The notes beneath the pieces were generated by a model, which was not told the DNA's origin, made no database searches, and worked only from the letters and a program-made list of their open reading frames with translations. 64,000 nt of DNA from Telmatospirillum siberiense. Lineage in GTDB: Bacteria; Pseudomonadota; Alphaproteobacteria; Rhodospirillales; Magnetospirillaceae. The translations under genes were made by a program, and so were the position numbers. The DNA is taken from assembly GCF_002845745.1 (NCBI RefSeq), contig NZ_PIUM01000006.1:62001-126000 (forward strand), in the 5' to 3' direction. This document shows, piece after piece, positions 35,928 through 43,845 of the stretch; within the stretch, counting starts at the first letter, position 1; every line of letters begins with the position of its first letter.

Positions 35928-37511
35928 TCACCGGGCCTCATCGCCCTTGGAGCCGTCGGCCTTGGTCTTCCCTCGACGGCGGGCGGCATCGACCGGCCGC
36001 GCGACCGGTCGCGGCCAGTCGTCTGGTCGATCCGCCCGCCGTCGGACGGTCGGCATGGTCCGGCCGGTCGATGGGACGGTCGGACCGGTCGATGGCATGG
36101 TCGATGGGACGGTCGGCATGGTCCGGCCGGTCGATGGGACGGTCGGACCGGTCGATGGCATGGTCGGCGCGCGACCCCGCGCGGCGGCGGCCAGGGCATC
36201 GGCCGCGCGGTCAACCGCCGTCGCCGGCCGGCTCACGGCGGCCAGCCGGGCGGCCTTGGCCGCCTGATCCGCCTCCGCCAATCGCAGGCGCCACCGTCTG
36301 GGCAACGCTGCCGATGCGGCACGCAGGGCGCCCATGCGCGCACCGTGGTCGGGGTAGCGCGAGGCCAGGGCCCGGAACGCCTCGCGGCGGAGGGCGTCCG
36401 TGTCCGCCGTCGCCTGCTGGCGGACGACAGCACGCCACCAGGCGCGCACCTCCGGAGGCACTTGGCGCCGGGCCCGCCAACGGCGGATGGCCCGGGCGAC
36501 GGCTCGGCCAGCCTCGGCAGCCAGGCCGGCGCTCGAGGAGACTAGCGTACCCGCCGCCCTAGTCGGCAACCGGGGCCGGCGGACACGGACCCCGGCCAGG
36601 CGCAGGACCGTCGCCACCGTCGCGCCGGTCGACCAGGCAGCAAGGCGGCCTGTGGCGCCCGCCGCCCGGCCAAGGTGCCACCGTGCCCGGCTCGGCCGGT
36701 CCTGGCGGCGCAGGTGGGTAAGCTGGCGGTCGAGGCCGGCAAGCTGCTTTTCCAGCCGCGCCGCCTCGGCCAGGCGGTCGTTGCGGGCGCCGGCCCTGGT
36801 CCGCCGGCCGCGCCGCTCCAACGCTGTCCGCGCCGGCCCGAGGTGCGTCATGGGCTCCGGCGCCGGGCCAGTTCGGCCCTCGTCCTGGTGGCGCTGGGCG
36901 TGGCTGCGACAATCAACACGCTTCGTCGAGCCGGCCCGCTCCAAAGCGGCGTTGACAAGCCCCTCCCAGTCCCGGCGCCAAGCGCGGAGGTGCTGTCCGC
37001 TGGTCTGCTTGACGTCCAACTCGCGCGTCTTCTCGCTGAGCCGTCGGCCAGCGACCACGCGGCGCGTGGTGAGGAGGAGGTGTGCATGCACATTGCGCTG
37101 GTCGCCCGCCCTGGACGGCGCGTGGATGTCCCATTGGACGGCGATGCCATGGCGCCGGGCCAGGGCCTCGGCGAAACCACGAACAAGGGCCTCCTGGTCG
37201 GCGAGCGGCAGGCCGGCCGGGAGGGCGACGACGACCTCGCGCGCCACTTTGGCGTCGCGCCGTTTCTCGGCCGCCTCGGCGGTGTTCCACAGTCCCTCGG
37301 CCTCGCCATCCCAGCCGACCAGGCCGCCCGCCAGGTGTCCGCGCTTGCGGGCATAGGGTGCCGGCTGGCCGGTCCTCTCGTCCGTCATGTTGGCGCAGCG
37401 CCGGTAGGCGCTGGCGGGTACGGCCGACTGGCCGGCGGCTCTGCTGAGGCTCCGCACTTTGCAGTGGTAGATCGCACTGACCACTTGCCACCGTTCCCGC
37501 TGCGCTGCCAT
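35928..37511 (-). CDS. MobA/MobL family relaxase
   Basis: 527 residues from ATG 37511 (MAAQRERWQVVSAIYHCKVR). The relaxase domain covers about 1-230: AIYHCKVRSLSRAAGQSAV and AYRRCANMTDERTG at the start, then the metal-binding histidine motif NVHAHLLLTTRRV. MobA/MobL (MOBQ) enzymes nick oriT and lead the strand into a recipient. The C-terminus is Arg/Ala-rich and ends in Thr-Pro-Ser repeats. It faces away from the oriT-like site 87 bases upstream. Confidence 0.88.
   Translation of the reverse strand: MAAQRERWQVVSAIYHCKVRSLSRAAGQSAVPASAYRRCANMTDERTGQPAPYARKRGHLAGGLVGWDGEAEGLWNTAEAAEKRRDAKVAREVVVALPAGLPLADQEALVRGFAEALARRHGIAVQWDIHAPSRAGDQRNVHAHLLLTTRRVVAGRRLSEKTRELDVKQTSGQHLRAWRRDWEGLVNAALERAGSTKRVDCRSHAQRHQDEGRTGPAPEPMTHLGPARTALERRGRRTRAGARNDRLAEAARLEKQLAGLDRQLTHLRRQDRPSRARWHLGRAAGATGRLAAWSTGATVATVLRLAGVRVRRPRLPTRAAGTLVSSSAGLAAEAGRAVARAIRRWRARRQVPPEVRAWWRAVVRQQATADTDALRREAFRALASRYPDHGARMGALRAASAALPRRWRLRLAEADQAAKAARLAAVSRPATAVDRAADALAAAARGRAPTMPSTGPTVPSTGRTMPTVPSTMPSTGPTVPSTGRTMPTVRRRADRPDDWPRPVARPVDAARRRGKTKADGSKGDEAR
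36046..36165 (-). repeat. 63-bp tandem repeat in the relaxase C-terminus
   Basis: A 63-bp unit occurs almost twice (36046-36108 and 36109-36165), encoding a 21-residue MPTVPSTMPSTGPTVPSTG-type segment. It lengthens a flexible tail in frame. Confidence 0.8.
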
Positions 37512-37597
37512 CGTCCGTTCTCCCGTCCTGGGGTTCGGGGGTTTCCCCCGATTGGCGGCCCACGGCCGCCGGGGGGTTCGGGGTCTCCCCGACGCAC

Positions 37598-37629
37598 GCA
37601 TTGCCCCGGCAATGCTAAGTGTGCGCCCT
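37598..37629. other. oriT-like site (hairpin plus MOBQ nick motif)
   Basis: The inverted repeat GCATTGCC/GGCAATGC (37598-37605/37608-37615) is followed at once by TAAGTGTGCGCCCT. The IncQ/RSF1010 nick region has an inverted repeat followed by TAA[GA]TGCGCCCT; here two extra bases (TG) are present. It sits between the divergent relaxase and MobC-like genes, where oriT is expected. Confidence 0.7.
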
Positions 37630-37772
37630 TCGGGTTTTTTTGCTGGCCCGGCTCTGGGTCGGCCAGCCCTTTTCCCTGAGGCTCATGTGGACAAAAACAG
37701 AGAGTGCACAAGCGACTTTTGCGGCGCCTGGTTGGGCCTACATCAATGCTCGATCAGGCAAGGGAGGCGACG

Positions 37773-38093
37773 ATGGGGCAGGTCGAAGAACTGGAGGCGC
37801 GGCGGGCGAAACTCGAAGCCCGACTTGCGGAGGTCAAACGCCGCCAGAAGGCCGTCGAGCAGGCCGCCGTCGCCCGGACGGCGTCGGCGGATCGGAAGGT
37901 GGACGCGCGGCGAAAGATCGTCCTCGGCGGCGTCCTACTGGCGCTGCTCCGGTCCAACCCGGCGGCATTGGATTACATGCGCCGCGCTCTGCCGCCGCTC
38001 GCGGCGGAGCGGGATAGGCCGCTGTTGACGACCGTCCTGGACGGCCTGGGTGCCCCAGTGTCGGGTCAGAACGGGGACCGGGCGGTGGTTTAG
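37773..38093 (+). CDS. MobC-like relaxosome accessory protein
   Basis: 106 residues from ATG 37773, preceded by GGGAGG. The first half is a charged coiled coil (VEELEARRAKLEARLAEVKR). The second half, RRKIVLGGVLLALLRSNPAA, matches the small accessory proteins encoded opposite MobA/MobL relaxases. Such proteins help melt oriT. The assignment rests on position and composition. Confidence 0.6.
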   Translation: MGQVEELEARRAKLEARLAEVKRRQKAVEQAAVARTASADRKVDARRKIVLGGVLLALLRSNPAALDYMRRALPPLAAERDRPLLTTVLDGLGAPVSGQNGDRAVV

Positions 38094-38308
38094 GCGTGAT
38101 ACAGTTTGTTGCCGAGACGGAGGCTCGGTTGTCCCACTAGCCAAAGATGACGGCAGCCGCTAGGCGGTGCTAATTTAGTCCCACATGAGTTGTTTAAGGG
38201 CCTCGTGTTCGAGGTGACGGACCACTACGACAACCTCGACCAGACGGCGATGAGACGGGCTGGGCAGAGGAAAACGGCCGCGATAGAAAGGCTGTGGAGG
38301 AAGTGAAA

Positions 38309-38605
38309 ATGCGCAACAGGTTTGGCGTCATCAACCCGATAATTGTGTCCTTCGCGCTCTCAGGCTGCGTGGCTGTTTGGGGAGGCTCGTACAATGTCGA
38401 GTCAGAGGACGCGAACGGGGGCGCCATCCGCTATGACCATGTCGTCATTTCGGCAAGAGCGGTACAGGTCAAGGCCGGTGAGATATGTGCCAAGTACCAG
38501 AAAATCGCGGTTATCCAGGTCGAGCGCGGCAGTGTCATTTTGCCTGGGGGATCGGTCGACGAGATCACATTCGCTTGTGTGCCGCCAACTACAGCGAGGC
38601 CGTGA
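38309..38605 (+). CDS. Putative lipoprotein, hypothetical
   Basis: 98 residues from ATG 38309 with GGAGG 8 bases before. A hydrophobic N-terminus ends in ALSGC, a plausible lipobox, so residue 20 may be lipidated. The rest (YDHVVISARAVQVKAGEICA) resembles small outer-membrane lipoproteins of unknown role. Codon use is less GC-biased than its neighbours. Confidence 0.55.
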   Translation: MRNRFGVINPIIVSFALSGCVAVWGGSYNVESEDANGGAIRYDHVVISARAVQVKAGEICAKYQKIAVIQVERGSVILPGGSVDEITFACVPPTTARP

Positions 38606-38799
38606 GGCAGCCGGCGGCGTATCCGCTTTTGGTTGCACACTTGAAAACGTGGTGAGTGACGGCTCATGACTCGAAGCGGCCAATTGAGAGTCTGCAGCCA
38701 CCTCTTCTAAGATCGGTTCATCAGCTCTGTTGGGCGCGATGTGAGATTGAGATTGCGCCCAATATGATTGACGCGCGGAGATGCGCCACGTTCTTTCTG

Positions 38800-39522
38800 C
38801 TAGAACTCAGGCTTGAAGTCAGCAAGACAGTCTGCAACATTGCGTTTAAGTTCTTGGAGCGTCTCAAGGATCGGCAATCCATTATCGAACGCTACCGTTC
38901 CGGCGACGTGCACCTTCACTGGCACGTTCGCGCCGGTGGCTGGATGCACTGCTGTACGGTCATAAGTCATTCCTCTAATTTTGGACAAATCGGTATCGAG
39001 AGCCGACCAAACGGTAATCCGAGTTTGGCCACCGCCAACAACGAATTGCCGATGCTTGTCCTCGTTGGAGAAGTCGCGGAGGCTGCCAGTCCAGTTGCAT
39101 CCCATGTACGGCTGCAAACCCTCGATTGCGGCTATATGGCTGGCGTTGATGCCTTTGAGAAAGGCAGTTTTGCCGCGTCTATCGAAGTCCTTTTTCGCGT
39201 CCATAATCGGAAACTGCGTGCCGCTCTGCACGGAACCGGAATCCAGTTTGGCCAACTCAAAAATGAGATAATCCAGGGCGCTTCGAAGATTGTAGCAAAT
39301 TTCCCCCACGAGAATTCCGATGCGCATCCCGAAAAAAGTCTCGGGTGGCCGGCACACATTTATGACGTGGTGCGGCGGATTCGGATCGAGATCGAAGGGG
39401 ACGGCATTAGCCTGTCGCTCGAAAACGTGAGAGATTTCGATCTCCAAGTCTCTAAGGTGTTCGCCTGCCCGCCATTCTCTCTCGAAACCGCCATCAAGCG
39501 GGTGAACGCTGTAATTGACCAT
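38800..39522 (-). CDS. Hypothetical protein with LRSALDYLIFELA motif
   Basis: About 240 residues from ATG 39522 (GTG 39537 also possible). The motif GEICYNLRSALDYLIFELAKL at about 90-110 is shared by many uncharacterised, often mobile-element-borne proteins. FSNEDKHRQFVV follows at about 165. No signal or membrane segment is visible. Lower GC than the relaxase region suggests a different origin. Function unknown. Confidence 0.65.
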   Translation of the reverse strand: MVNYSVHPLDGGFEREWRAGEHLRDLEIEISHVFERQANAVPFDLDPNPPHHVINVCRPPETFFGMRIGILVGEICYNLRSALDYLIFELAKLDSGSVQSGTQFPIMDAKKDFDRRGKTAFLKGINASHIAAIEGLQPYMGCNWTGSLRDFSNEDKHRQFVVGGGQTRITVWSALDTDLSKIRGMTYDRTAVHPATGANVPVKVHVAGTVAFDNGLPILETLQELKRNVADCLADFKPEF

Positions 39523-39671
39523 GACCGTGCCTTTCACGATGTGGGACGCCGAATGGCGAGTGAGTACTAGCGTCCACTCGCACCAGCCGGGTGAACAGGT
39601 GATGTCTTTGACCTAGATTGCGATTGTCCTGCCGCCTAGCAACTGGCGCCGGGCTTCGTATTGCCGTCTGC

Positions 39672-39905
39672 TCATCGCCCTTCCTCCCAGCCCCGCCGGG
39701 CCTCGGCTTTATAGCGCCGGACTAGGCGCCGCACCGTCCGGGCGGCGTCGCCCGACTCGATGCCGATTGCGAGAAGGGTGAATCGGAGACTGTCAGAGGC
39801 AGCACGGCGGTGGGCGGTCCATCGCCTCGTTCGCCGACCTCGCCCCACCTCGGCAGCCACCTCGGCGGCGCACAGGAGGGCCATGTGCCCGGCTCGGTCT
39901 GCCAC
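39672..39905 (-). CDS. Small hypothetical protein
   Basis: 77 Arg/Ala-rich residues (ending YKAEARRGWEEGR). No family recognised. The composition resembles the relaxase C-terminus, so it may be a small element gene or a chance frame in GC-rich DNA. Confidence 0.3.
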   Translation of the reverse strand: MADRAGHMALLCAAEVAAEVGRGRRTRRWTAHRRAASDSLRFTLLAIGIESGDAARTVRRLVRRYKAEARRGWEEGR

Positions 39906-39991
39906 CCATAGGTGGCGGCATTCCGTCTCGCTGCCCGCCGCTGCGGCCCTCTACCGGCCGCGCGCGAGGTTATCGTTGCGGCTGCCACGGT

Positions 39992-40519
39992 TCAGAGCTT
40001 ACCGACCTCCTCAAGGATCGCTCGTACCGTCTTAAGCGACAGCACGAGCGTCAGCGGCGTATCCTCAAGTCGCAGCGCTCCATAACCCTCATACCATTCG
40101 GCGGCCCGCGCGTTTTTGGCATCGATCACCATCATGATGCCGCCGCTTTCATCCGCGACACGCAGGCAGCGTTTTCCAGCGGCGAGCAGGAGCTGGCCGC
40201 CAAGGCCTCGCCCCTGAAGATCCTTGTCCGTGGCGAGCCGCGCAAGCAGGAAGCCGCCCGCGGCGTGACGGGGCTGGCCCTTCCTCAATGCGTCCGGCAA
40301 TCGGTCATAGGCCAGCGACGATGGCGCAAGGCTGTAGAAGCCGAGTACCAGCGCCGGGTTCGCATCGTCAATCGCACAGAACGTTTTGGCGCTACCGTTT
40401 TCGTGATTCTGGCGGGCGTGTTTCTGGAGAAATCCGTTTAGATCGGCATCGCCGCAATCGAAACTCTTCCGATCATGCGATTTGCTGATCGGCTCTTCAT
40501 GCCAATCGGGAAGTGTCAT
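39992..40519 (-). CDS. GNAT acetyltransferase toxin, TacT-like
   Basis: A 175-residue GNAT protein. Acetyl-CoA binding is marked by ARLATDKDLQGRGLGGQLLLAA (about 90-111), and the C-terminal Tyr region is EWYEGYGALRLEDTPLTL. TacT-type toxins acetylate aminoacyl-tRNA and stop translation. It overlaps the DUF1778 antitoxin gene by 4 bases. A truncated, frameshifted copy lies at 44260-44610. Confidence 0.9.
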   Translation of the reverse strand: MTLPDWHEEPISKSHDRKSFDCGDADLNGFLQKHARQNHENGSAKTFCAIDDANPALVLGFYSLAPSSLAYDRLPDALRKGQPRHAAGGFLLARLATDKDLQGRGLGGQLLLAAGKRCLRVADESGGIMMVIDAKNARAAEWYEGYGALRLEDTPLTLVLSLKTVRAILEEVGKL

Positions 40520-40794
40520 ATCGTCTTCGGCAGCGCCTTGGCCGCGGCGCGGAGCCTGTCATTCGGCGGCGGCGGGTTTTCCAGCAGGTCCATAACACGC
40601 ATCCAGTCACGCTCGGAGAAGGTGATGCGTTCGGCCTCGGCAATGACGGCATCGGCTTCACGAAGCGCTGCCTGCGTCACAAAATTTGTCAGATCGGCAT
40701 GCTTAAGCGCCGCCGCGCGCGCGATCCGCGATTTTACCTCCGGCGAAACCCGCAGGCTCATCCTCTTGTTGTCATCGATGGCGGCGCGGGGCAT
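40516..40794 (-). CDS. DUF1778 antitoxin, TacA-like
   Basis: A 92-residue protein. The N-terminal ribbon-helix-helix (RMSLRVSPEVKSRIARAAAL, about 10-50) binds DNA, and the C-terminal ERDWMRVMDLLENPPPPNDRL neutralises the GNAT toxin. It precedes and overlaps the toxin gene, the normal order. It probably represses its own promoter. Confidence 0.9.
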   Translation of the reverse strand: MPRAAIDDNKRMSLRVSPEVKSRIARAAALKHADLTNFVTQAALREADAVIAEAERITFSERDWMRVMDLLENPPPPNDRLRAAAKALPKTI

Positions 40795-40986
40795 GGCGGC
40801 TTCCTCTCGAAATTCTACACGTCTAAAATAACATCACTCCGTCGATTCCGTCAATTGTGTGTCTTCAAGGTGTACGAGAAGACGGCTTCACCAAATCGTT
40901 CGTGTTGCAGACGGTCGGCGGGATCTCTCGACTCTGTCCTGAACGTTCAACACCATCGCTCCATCACCGGACTGCCTTGGCCGGCG

Positions 40987-41002
40987 CCCTCCTCCGCTAC
41001 CA
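40987..41002 (+). repeat. Direct repeat A (att-like), distal copy
   Basis: An exact copy of the 16-base tRNA-Met 3' end, with no tRNA body upstream. It marks the right end of the first element. Confidence 0.75.
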
Positions 41003-41007
41003 TCATT

Positions 41008-41042
41008 AAGCCCGTCGATTCAATGAATTGGCGGGCTTTTTC
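41008..41042 (+). terminator. Displaced tRNA terminator
   Basis: AAGCCCG/CGGGCTT with an inner stem and the same AAT loop as the terminator at 33615, followed by TTTTT. It probably represents the original sequence downstream of the tRNA before insertion. Confidence 0.7.
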
Positions 41043-41162
41043 ATGACATTGAACGTCGGTTGCGGTGCGGGGGCTGGCTGATTTTTCGCGCAATTGTTGC
41101 CATATTGGAAAATATATGGAAAATTATGTGCGAGAATCGTCACGTCCAAATAAAGGCCCGAC

Positions 41163-41678
41163 ATGCGCTCGTTCCTTAAGGGAGATTGGTTTGCCGCCCG
41201 GACCTGCCTGTTTGTCGGCTTCCTGGTCACTTTCCCCGCAATGGCGTTGGCGGAAAATGAACCCGACGAGAGAACTCCCAGAGACAAGGCCCAATCGATG
41301 GCCATGCAAGTGGGGACTGTGGAAGCAATGGCCGAAATATGCGCCGCCCCACCGGCAACGTTTCGCGAGGTCGTCGCAGAGGCGCGGCGCATCTTCCCGG
41401 AGGTTTTCCGCCAGGCAGGCTTGGATCAGGACGATCTCGATAGCAGTATCGAATTGGGTTTTATGCTTGAAATTCAAAGGCACAAATCGCATCCAAACAA
41501 TCGGAAACATCCCAATTGCAATGCCTTTCGGCGAATCGTCAGCAGTCTTTTGGGACATGTTACCGAGGCAAAAGGGAGGCCTCGGCAGCCCTTGGTCCCT
41601 TATGACACGGACGGTTGGCAGGAAAGGGTCGGACGCGAGGACCAATCGGGGGTCGGGGAGTTAAAGAATGCCAACTGA
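41163..41678 (+). CDS. Secreted hypothetical protein
   Basis: 171 residues with a signal peptide (about 1-31, cleavage near ALAEN). The mature part is hydrophilic with two cysteines (AEICAAP and HPNCNAF). No family recognised. Its stop overlaps the start of the putative muramidase by 11 bases, so the two are coupled. It could be a periplasmic immunity or accessory protein; that is inference from arrangement only. Confidence 0.6.
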   Translation: MRSFLKGDWFAARTCLFVGFLVTFPAMALAENEPDERTPRDKAQSMAMQVGTVEAMAEICAAPPATFREVVAEARRIFPEVFRQAGLDQDDLDSSIELGFMLEIQRHKSHPNNRKHPNCNAFRRIVSSLLGHVTEAKGRPRQPLVPYDTDGWQERVGREDQSGVGELKNAN

Positions 41679-42429
41679 TGAGGAGATCCTTGCGTCCGGC
41701 CTTTTTGCGGGGTTGCGGGCTTTGGAATCCGGAAGTCCCGAGGGCAACTATCGCAAAGTCCATAAGGATGGCCGGGCGCTGGGCGCCTACCAGATGCGGA
41801 CTCCCGCTCTCCGGCAGATTGAAGCATTGGACCCAGACGGCGACATTGACAATCCCGCTGACTGGACCGGCAAGTTTGGAGCCGACAAAGACGATTTCTT
41901 GGGCGATGATTCCATACAGGATGACGCGGCGATCGCCTATATGAACTGGATCGGCAAGAAATCCCCTTTGGCTCCGATTTTGAAGGAGATCGACGAGCAT
42001 CCTGGCGCGGTGTCCGACGGAATTCCGGTGACCGTGACTGGGGTTTTGCTGGCGGCATGGAAACGCCAGGACCAGGCAATCGGCGGAGCAAAAGGGAGGT
42101 CCGTCGAAAGCGATATTCTTGATCGTTTTGAGGTGGGCGCCATTTTGGAAGGTCGAGAGGAGGATATTGAGGGCGAACTTCGGGAGAAGGCCCTGCGAAT
42201 TTGCGATCTTCTTCAAGACTATGCCGAAACGCGTGATCAGGACGATCATGATGCCGACGAGTTTGGCGAAGAGTCTTGGCGGCGATGGTCTGATCATGTT
42301 CCGAAGGTCGAGGATAGTTGGGAGAATTGGCCACGTTTCCTTGAACAAGATGGCGATGATGCTTCCACCGACAACTGTGACTGCCCGGAAGCGGATCCTC
42401 CATGCAAGCCAAGTGATGATGAGGAATAA
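41668..42429 (+). CDS. Putative lysozyme-like muramidase
   Basis: 253 residues. The N-terminal 110 residues hold LRALESGSPEGNYRKVHKDG, then GAYQMRTPAL, DWTGKFG and a DDAAIAYMNW block. This order matches small lysozyme-like domains in which an early Glu is catalytic and GxYQ is structural. The remainder is acidic and helical, ending in a Cys/Asp-rich tail (CDCPEADPPC). No signal peptide is visible, so it may be exported by a specialised system. Moderately AT-rich compared with the core genome. Confidence 0.55.
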   Translation: MPTDEEILASGLFAGLRALESGSPEGNYRKVHKDGRALGAYQMRTPALRQIEALDPDGDIDNPADWTGKFGADKDDFLGDDSIQDDAAIAYMNWIGKKSPLAPILKEIDEHPGAVSDGIPVTVTGVLLAAWKRQDQAIGGAKGRSVESDILDRFEVGAILEGREEDIEGELREKALRICDLLQDYAETRDQDDHDADEFGEESWRRWSDHVPKVEDSWENWPRFLEQDGDDASTDNCDCPEADPPCKPSDDEE

Positions 42430-42450
42430 AGTGTTCACGATCCTTGGCTT

Positions 42451-42545
42451 TCATGCGAACGGCGGTTGGTCGTCGAGCGCGGCGTGCAGTCGCTGACGAT
42501 TATAGACTTGCTTGATGACGACGCCCTCCGCCGCATCTGCCCGTA
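42451..42545 (-). pseudogene. IS3-type transposase 3' remnant
   Basis: Minus-strand translation gives VYNRQRLHAALDDQPP before a stop, matching the C-terminal YNxxRxHxAL signature of IS3-family OrfB. Only about 30 codons remain; no terminal repeats are seen. Confidence 0.65.
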
Positions 42546-42601
42546 ACAATAGTGGGATCGCGTGCCGGCGATCCTACTGAAAGAATGGATCCACCTGGTC
42601 T

Positions 42602-42699
42602 CGCCCCAGTTGCTGGGCAGGCGGGTCGATTTGGTATCCGAGCGTGGCCTCAGTCCTCATTTCCGTCCATATATCGAGGCCGAGGCTCGTCTGTTGTGA
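42602..42699 (+). pseudogene. MntA-like nucleotidyltransferase 3' remnant
   Basis: The open stretch ends GRRVDLVSERGLSPHFRPYI plus EAEARLL, the C-terminus of MntA-type minimal nucleotidyltransferases. No N-terminal GSxxRG motif remains; a stop lies at 42550 in frame. Its TGA overlaps the GTG of the following hepT as in intact mntA-hepT pairs. Confidence 0.65.
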
Positions 42700-43040
42700 A
42701 ATCCAATCGACCGTACCTTGCCCATATCGCCGATAGCATCGCTGCGATCGAAGCCTATGTTTCGGGCGGCAGGGACGCTTTCTTGGCGGAGCGAATGGTG
42801 CAGGATGCGGTTATCCGCAATTTCGAAATCATCGGCGAAGCGGCCACCCGACTTTCCCCGGCAATTCGTGAAAACGGACATATCCCTTGAGCACGTATCA
42901 TTGCCTTTCGCAATCGCCTGATCCACGGCTATTGGAGCGTTGACTTGATCCTGGTGTGGGACGTCGTGAATCATGATCTTCCGGTTCTCAAGGCGGAGGT
43001 GACGCGGTTGTTGGCAGAGTCCGGGCCGCCGGCCAGTTGA
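42696..43040 (+). pseudogene. HepT toxin gene interrupted by an in-frame TGA
   Basis: GTG 42696 opens VKSNRPYLAHIADSIAAIEA and NFEIIGEAATRLSP, typical of HepT (DUF86). A TGA at 42888-42890 falls where the family has Trp (IP-W-ARIIAFRN). The same frame then continues with RIIAFRNRLIHGYWSVD to a stop at 43040, including the RNase-like R-x4-H motif. A single TGG to TGA change explains this. Confidence 0.8.
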
Positions 43041-43092
43041 TCGACCGGTGCCGCTCTGGTGCCGCGATAGGCGCGTCACTGGTCCGTTCGCT

Positions 43093-43153
43093 TAGAGCCG
43101 GATGATTTTTGACGGAATCGCTATGCGATACCGTCAAAAATCATCCGGCTCTA
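43093..43153. repeat. Long perfect palindrome
   Basis: A 23-bp perfect stem (43093-43115/43131-43153, starting TAGAGCCGGATGATTTTTGA) encloses an inner 5-bp stem ATCGC/GCGAT. It could form a cruciform or a very stable RNA hairpin and lies right after the hepT remnant. Confidence 0.75.
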
Positions 43154-43261
43154 TATCAATAAAGTAGAGCGCGATGGCGCGCGGATGCAGCGCGAGGACG
43201 GGTTCTGTCGGCGATTGGTTCGGTGTTGCTGATACTGAAGCGTAGCGAAATAAATCGTCCG

Positions 43262-43567
43262 TCACGTCCCTCGCAACATCTCGGGCAGATCGCGGGCGCC
43301 GTGCAGGATGCGTACGATCAACGGCGGCTGGCGCGCGGCATTGTAGACGATGACGTAGGGAAAACCGGTCAGCGTCACGAAGCGATAGGGCTCCCCCGCC
43401 AGTTCGGGCCGCAAACTGCCGAGATGGATGTGCTCGCCGATGCGTTCCGCCGCTTTGACGATCCCGTCGCGCAAGGCGCGCGCGGCGGCGGGGTTGTCCT
43501 TGGCGATCCAGCGCACGGCGGCCAGCAGATCGCGCCGCGCGGCCGGCGACAGAACCGCAGCGCTCAT
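43262..43567 (-). CDS. ParE/RelE family toxin
   Basis: A 101-residue toxin: LSPAARRDLLAAVRWIAKDN at the start, then FPYVIVYNAA and VRILHGARDLPEML at the end, the ParE-type pattern (gyrase poison). It overlaps the antitoxin gene by 4 bases. All core elements are present. Confidence 0.9.
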   Translation of the reverse strand: MSAAVLSPAARRDLLAAVRWIAKDNPAAARALRDGIVKAAERIGEHIHLGSLRPELAGEPYRFVTLTGFPYVIVYNAARQPPLIVRILHGARDLPEMLRGT

Positions 43568-43815
43568 TGTTCGGCCGCGCCGATGATACCGTCAACCTCC
43601 GCCAGAATGCTCTCGACGGTGACCGTGCCCTCGCGGTCGGCTTCCGCCTCGGCGGTCTGCAACATCGTCTGGAACTGTCGGCGGCGATCTTCCGCCTCTT
43701 GCAGCAGACGCAAGGCCGAACGCACGACCTCGCTCACATTGTTGTAGCGTCCGCCCTCGACGCATTCATGGGCGAAGCGTTCCAATTCTGGGGTGAGATG
43801 GACATTGGTCGCCAA
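43564..43815 (-). CDS. ParD-like type II antitoxin
   Basis: An 83-residue ribbon-helix-helix antitoxin (VHLTPELERFAHECVEGGRY and NNVSEVVRSALRLLQ) with a C-terminal toxin-binding helix. It precedes and overlaps parE. A perfect operator-like palindrome lies 12 bases upstream, consistent with autorepression. Confidence 0.9.
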   Translation of the reverse strand: MATNVHLTPELERFAHECVEGGRYNNVSEVVRSALRLLQEAEDRRRQFQTMLQTAEAEADREGTVTVESILAEVDGIIGAAEQ

Positions 43816-43826
43816 GGGGGATCTCC

Positions 43827-43845
43827 TATGTCAAAGATTGACATA
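43827..43845 (-). promoter_or_regulatory. ParDE operator palindrome
   Basis: TATGTCAA-AGA-TTGACATA, perfect 8-bp arms, immediately upstream of the parD ribosome-binding site. Likely ParD binding site. Confidence 0.65.

Larger units (their letters stand above)
33611..41002. mobile_element. Integrated mobilizable element at tRNA-Met
   Basis: A 7.4-kb segment bounded by a 16-bp exact direct repeat of the tRNA 3' end. Cargo includes a MobA/MobL relaxase, an oriT-like site, a MobC-like protein, a pilin-like propeller protein and a TacAT toxin-antitoxin pair. No integrase, replication protein or type IV secretion gene is visible, so it would need helpers or is a fixed remnant. Confidence 0.7.
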
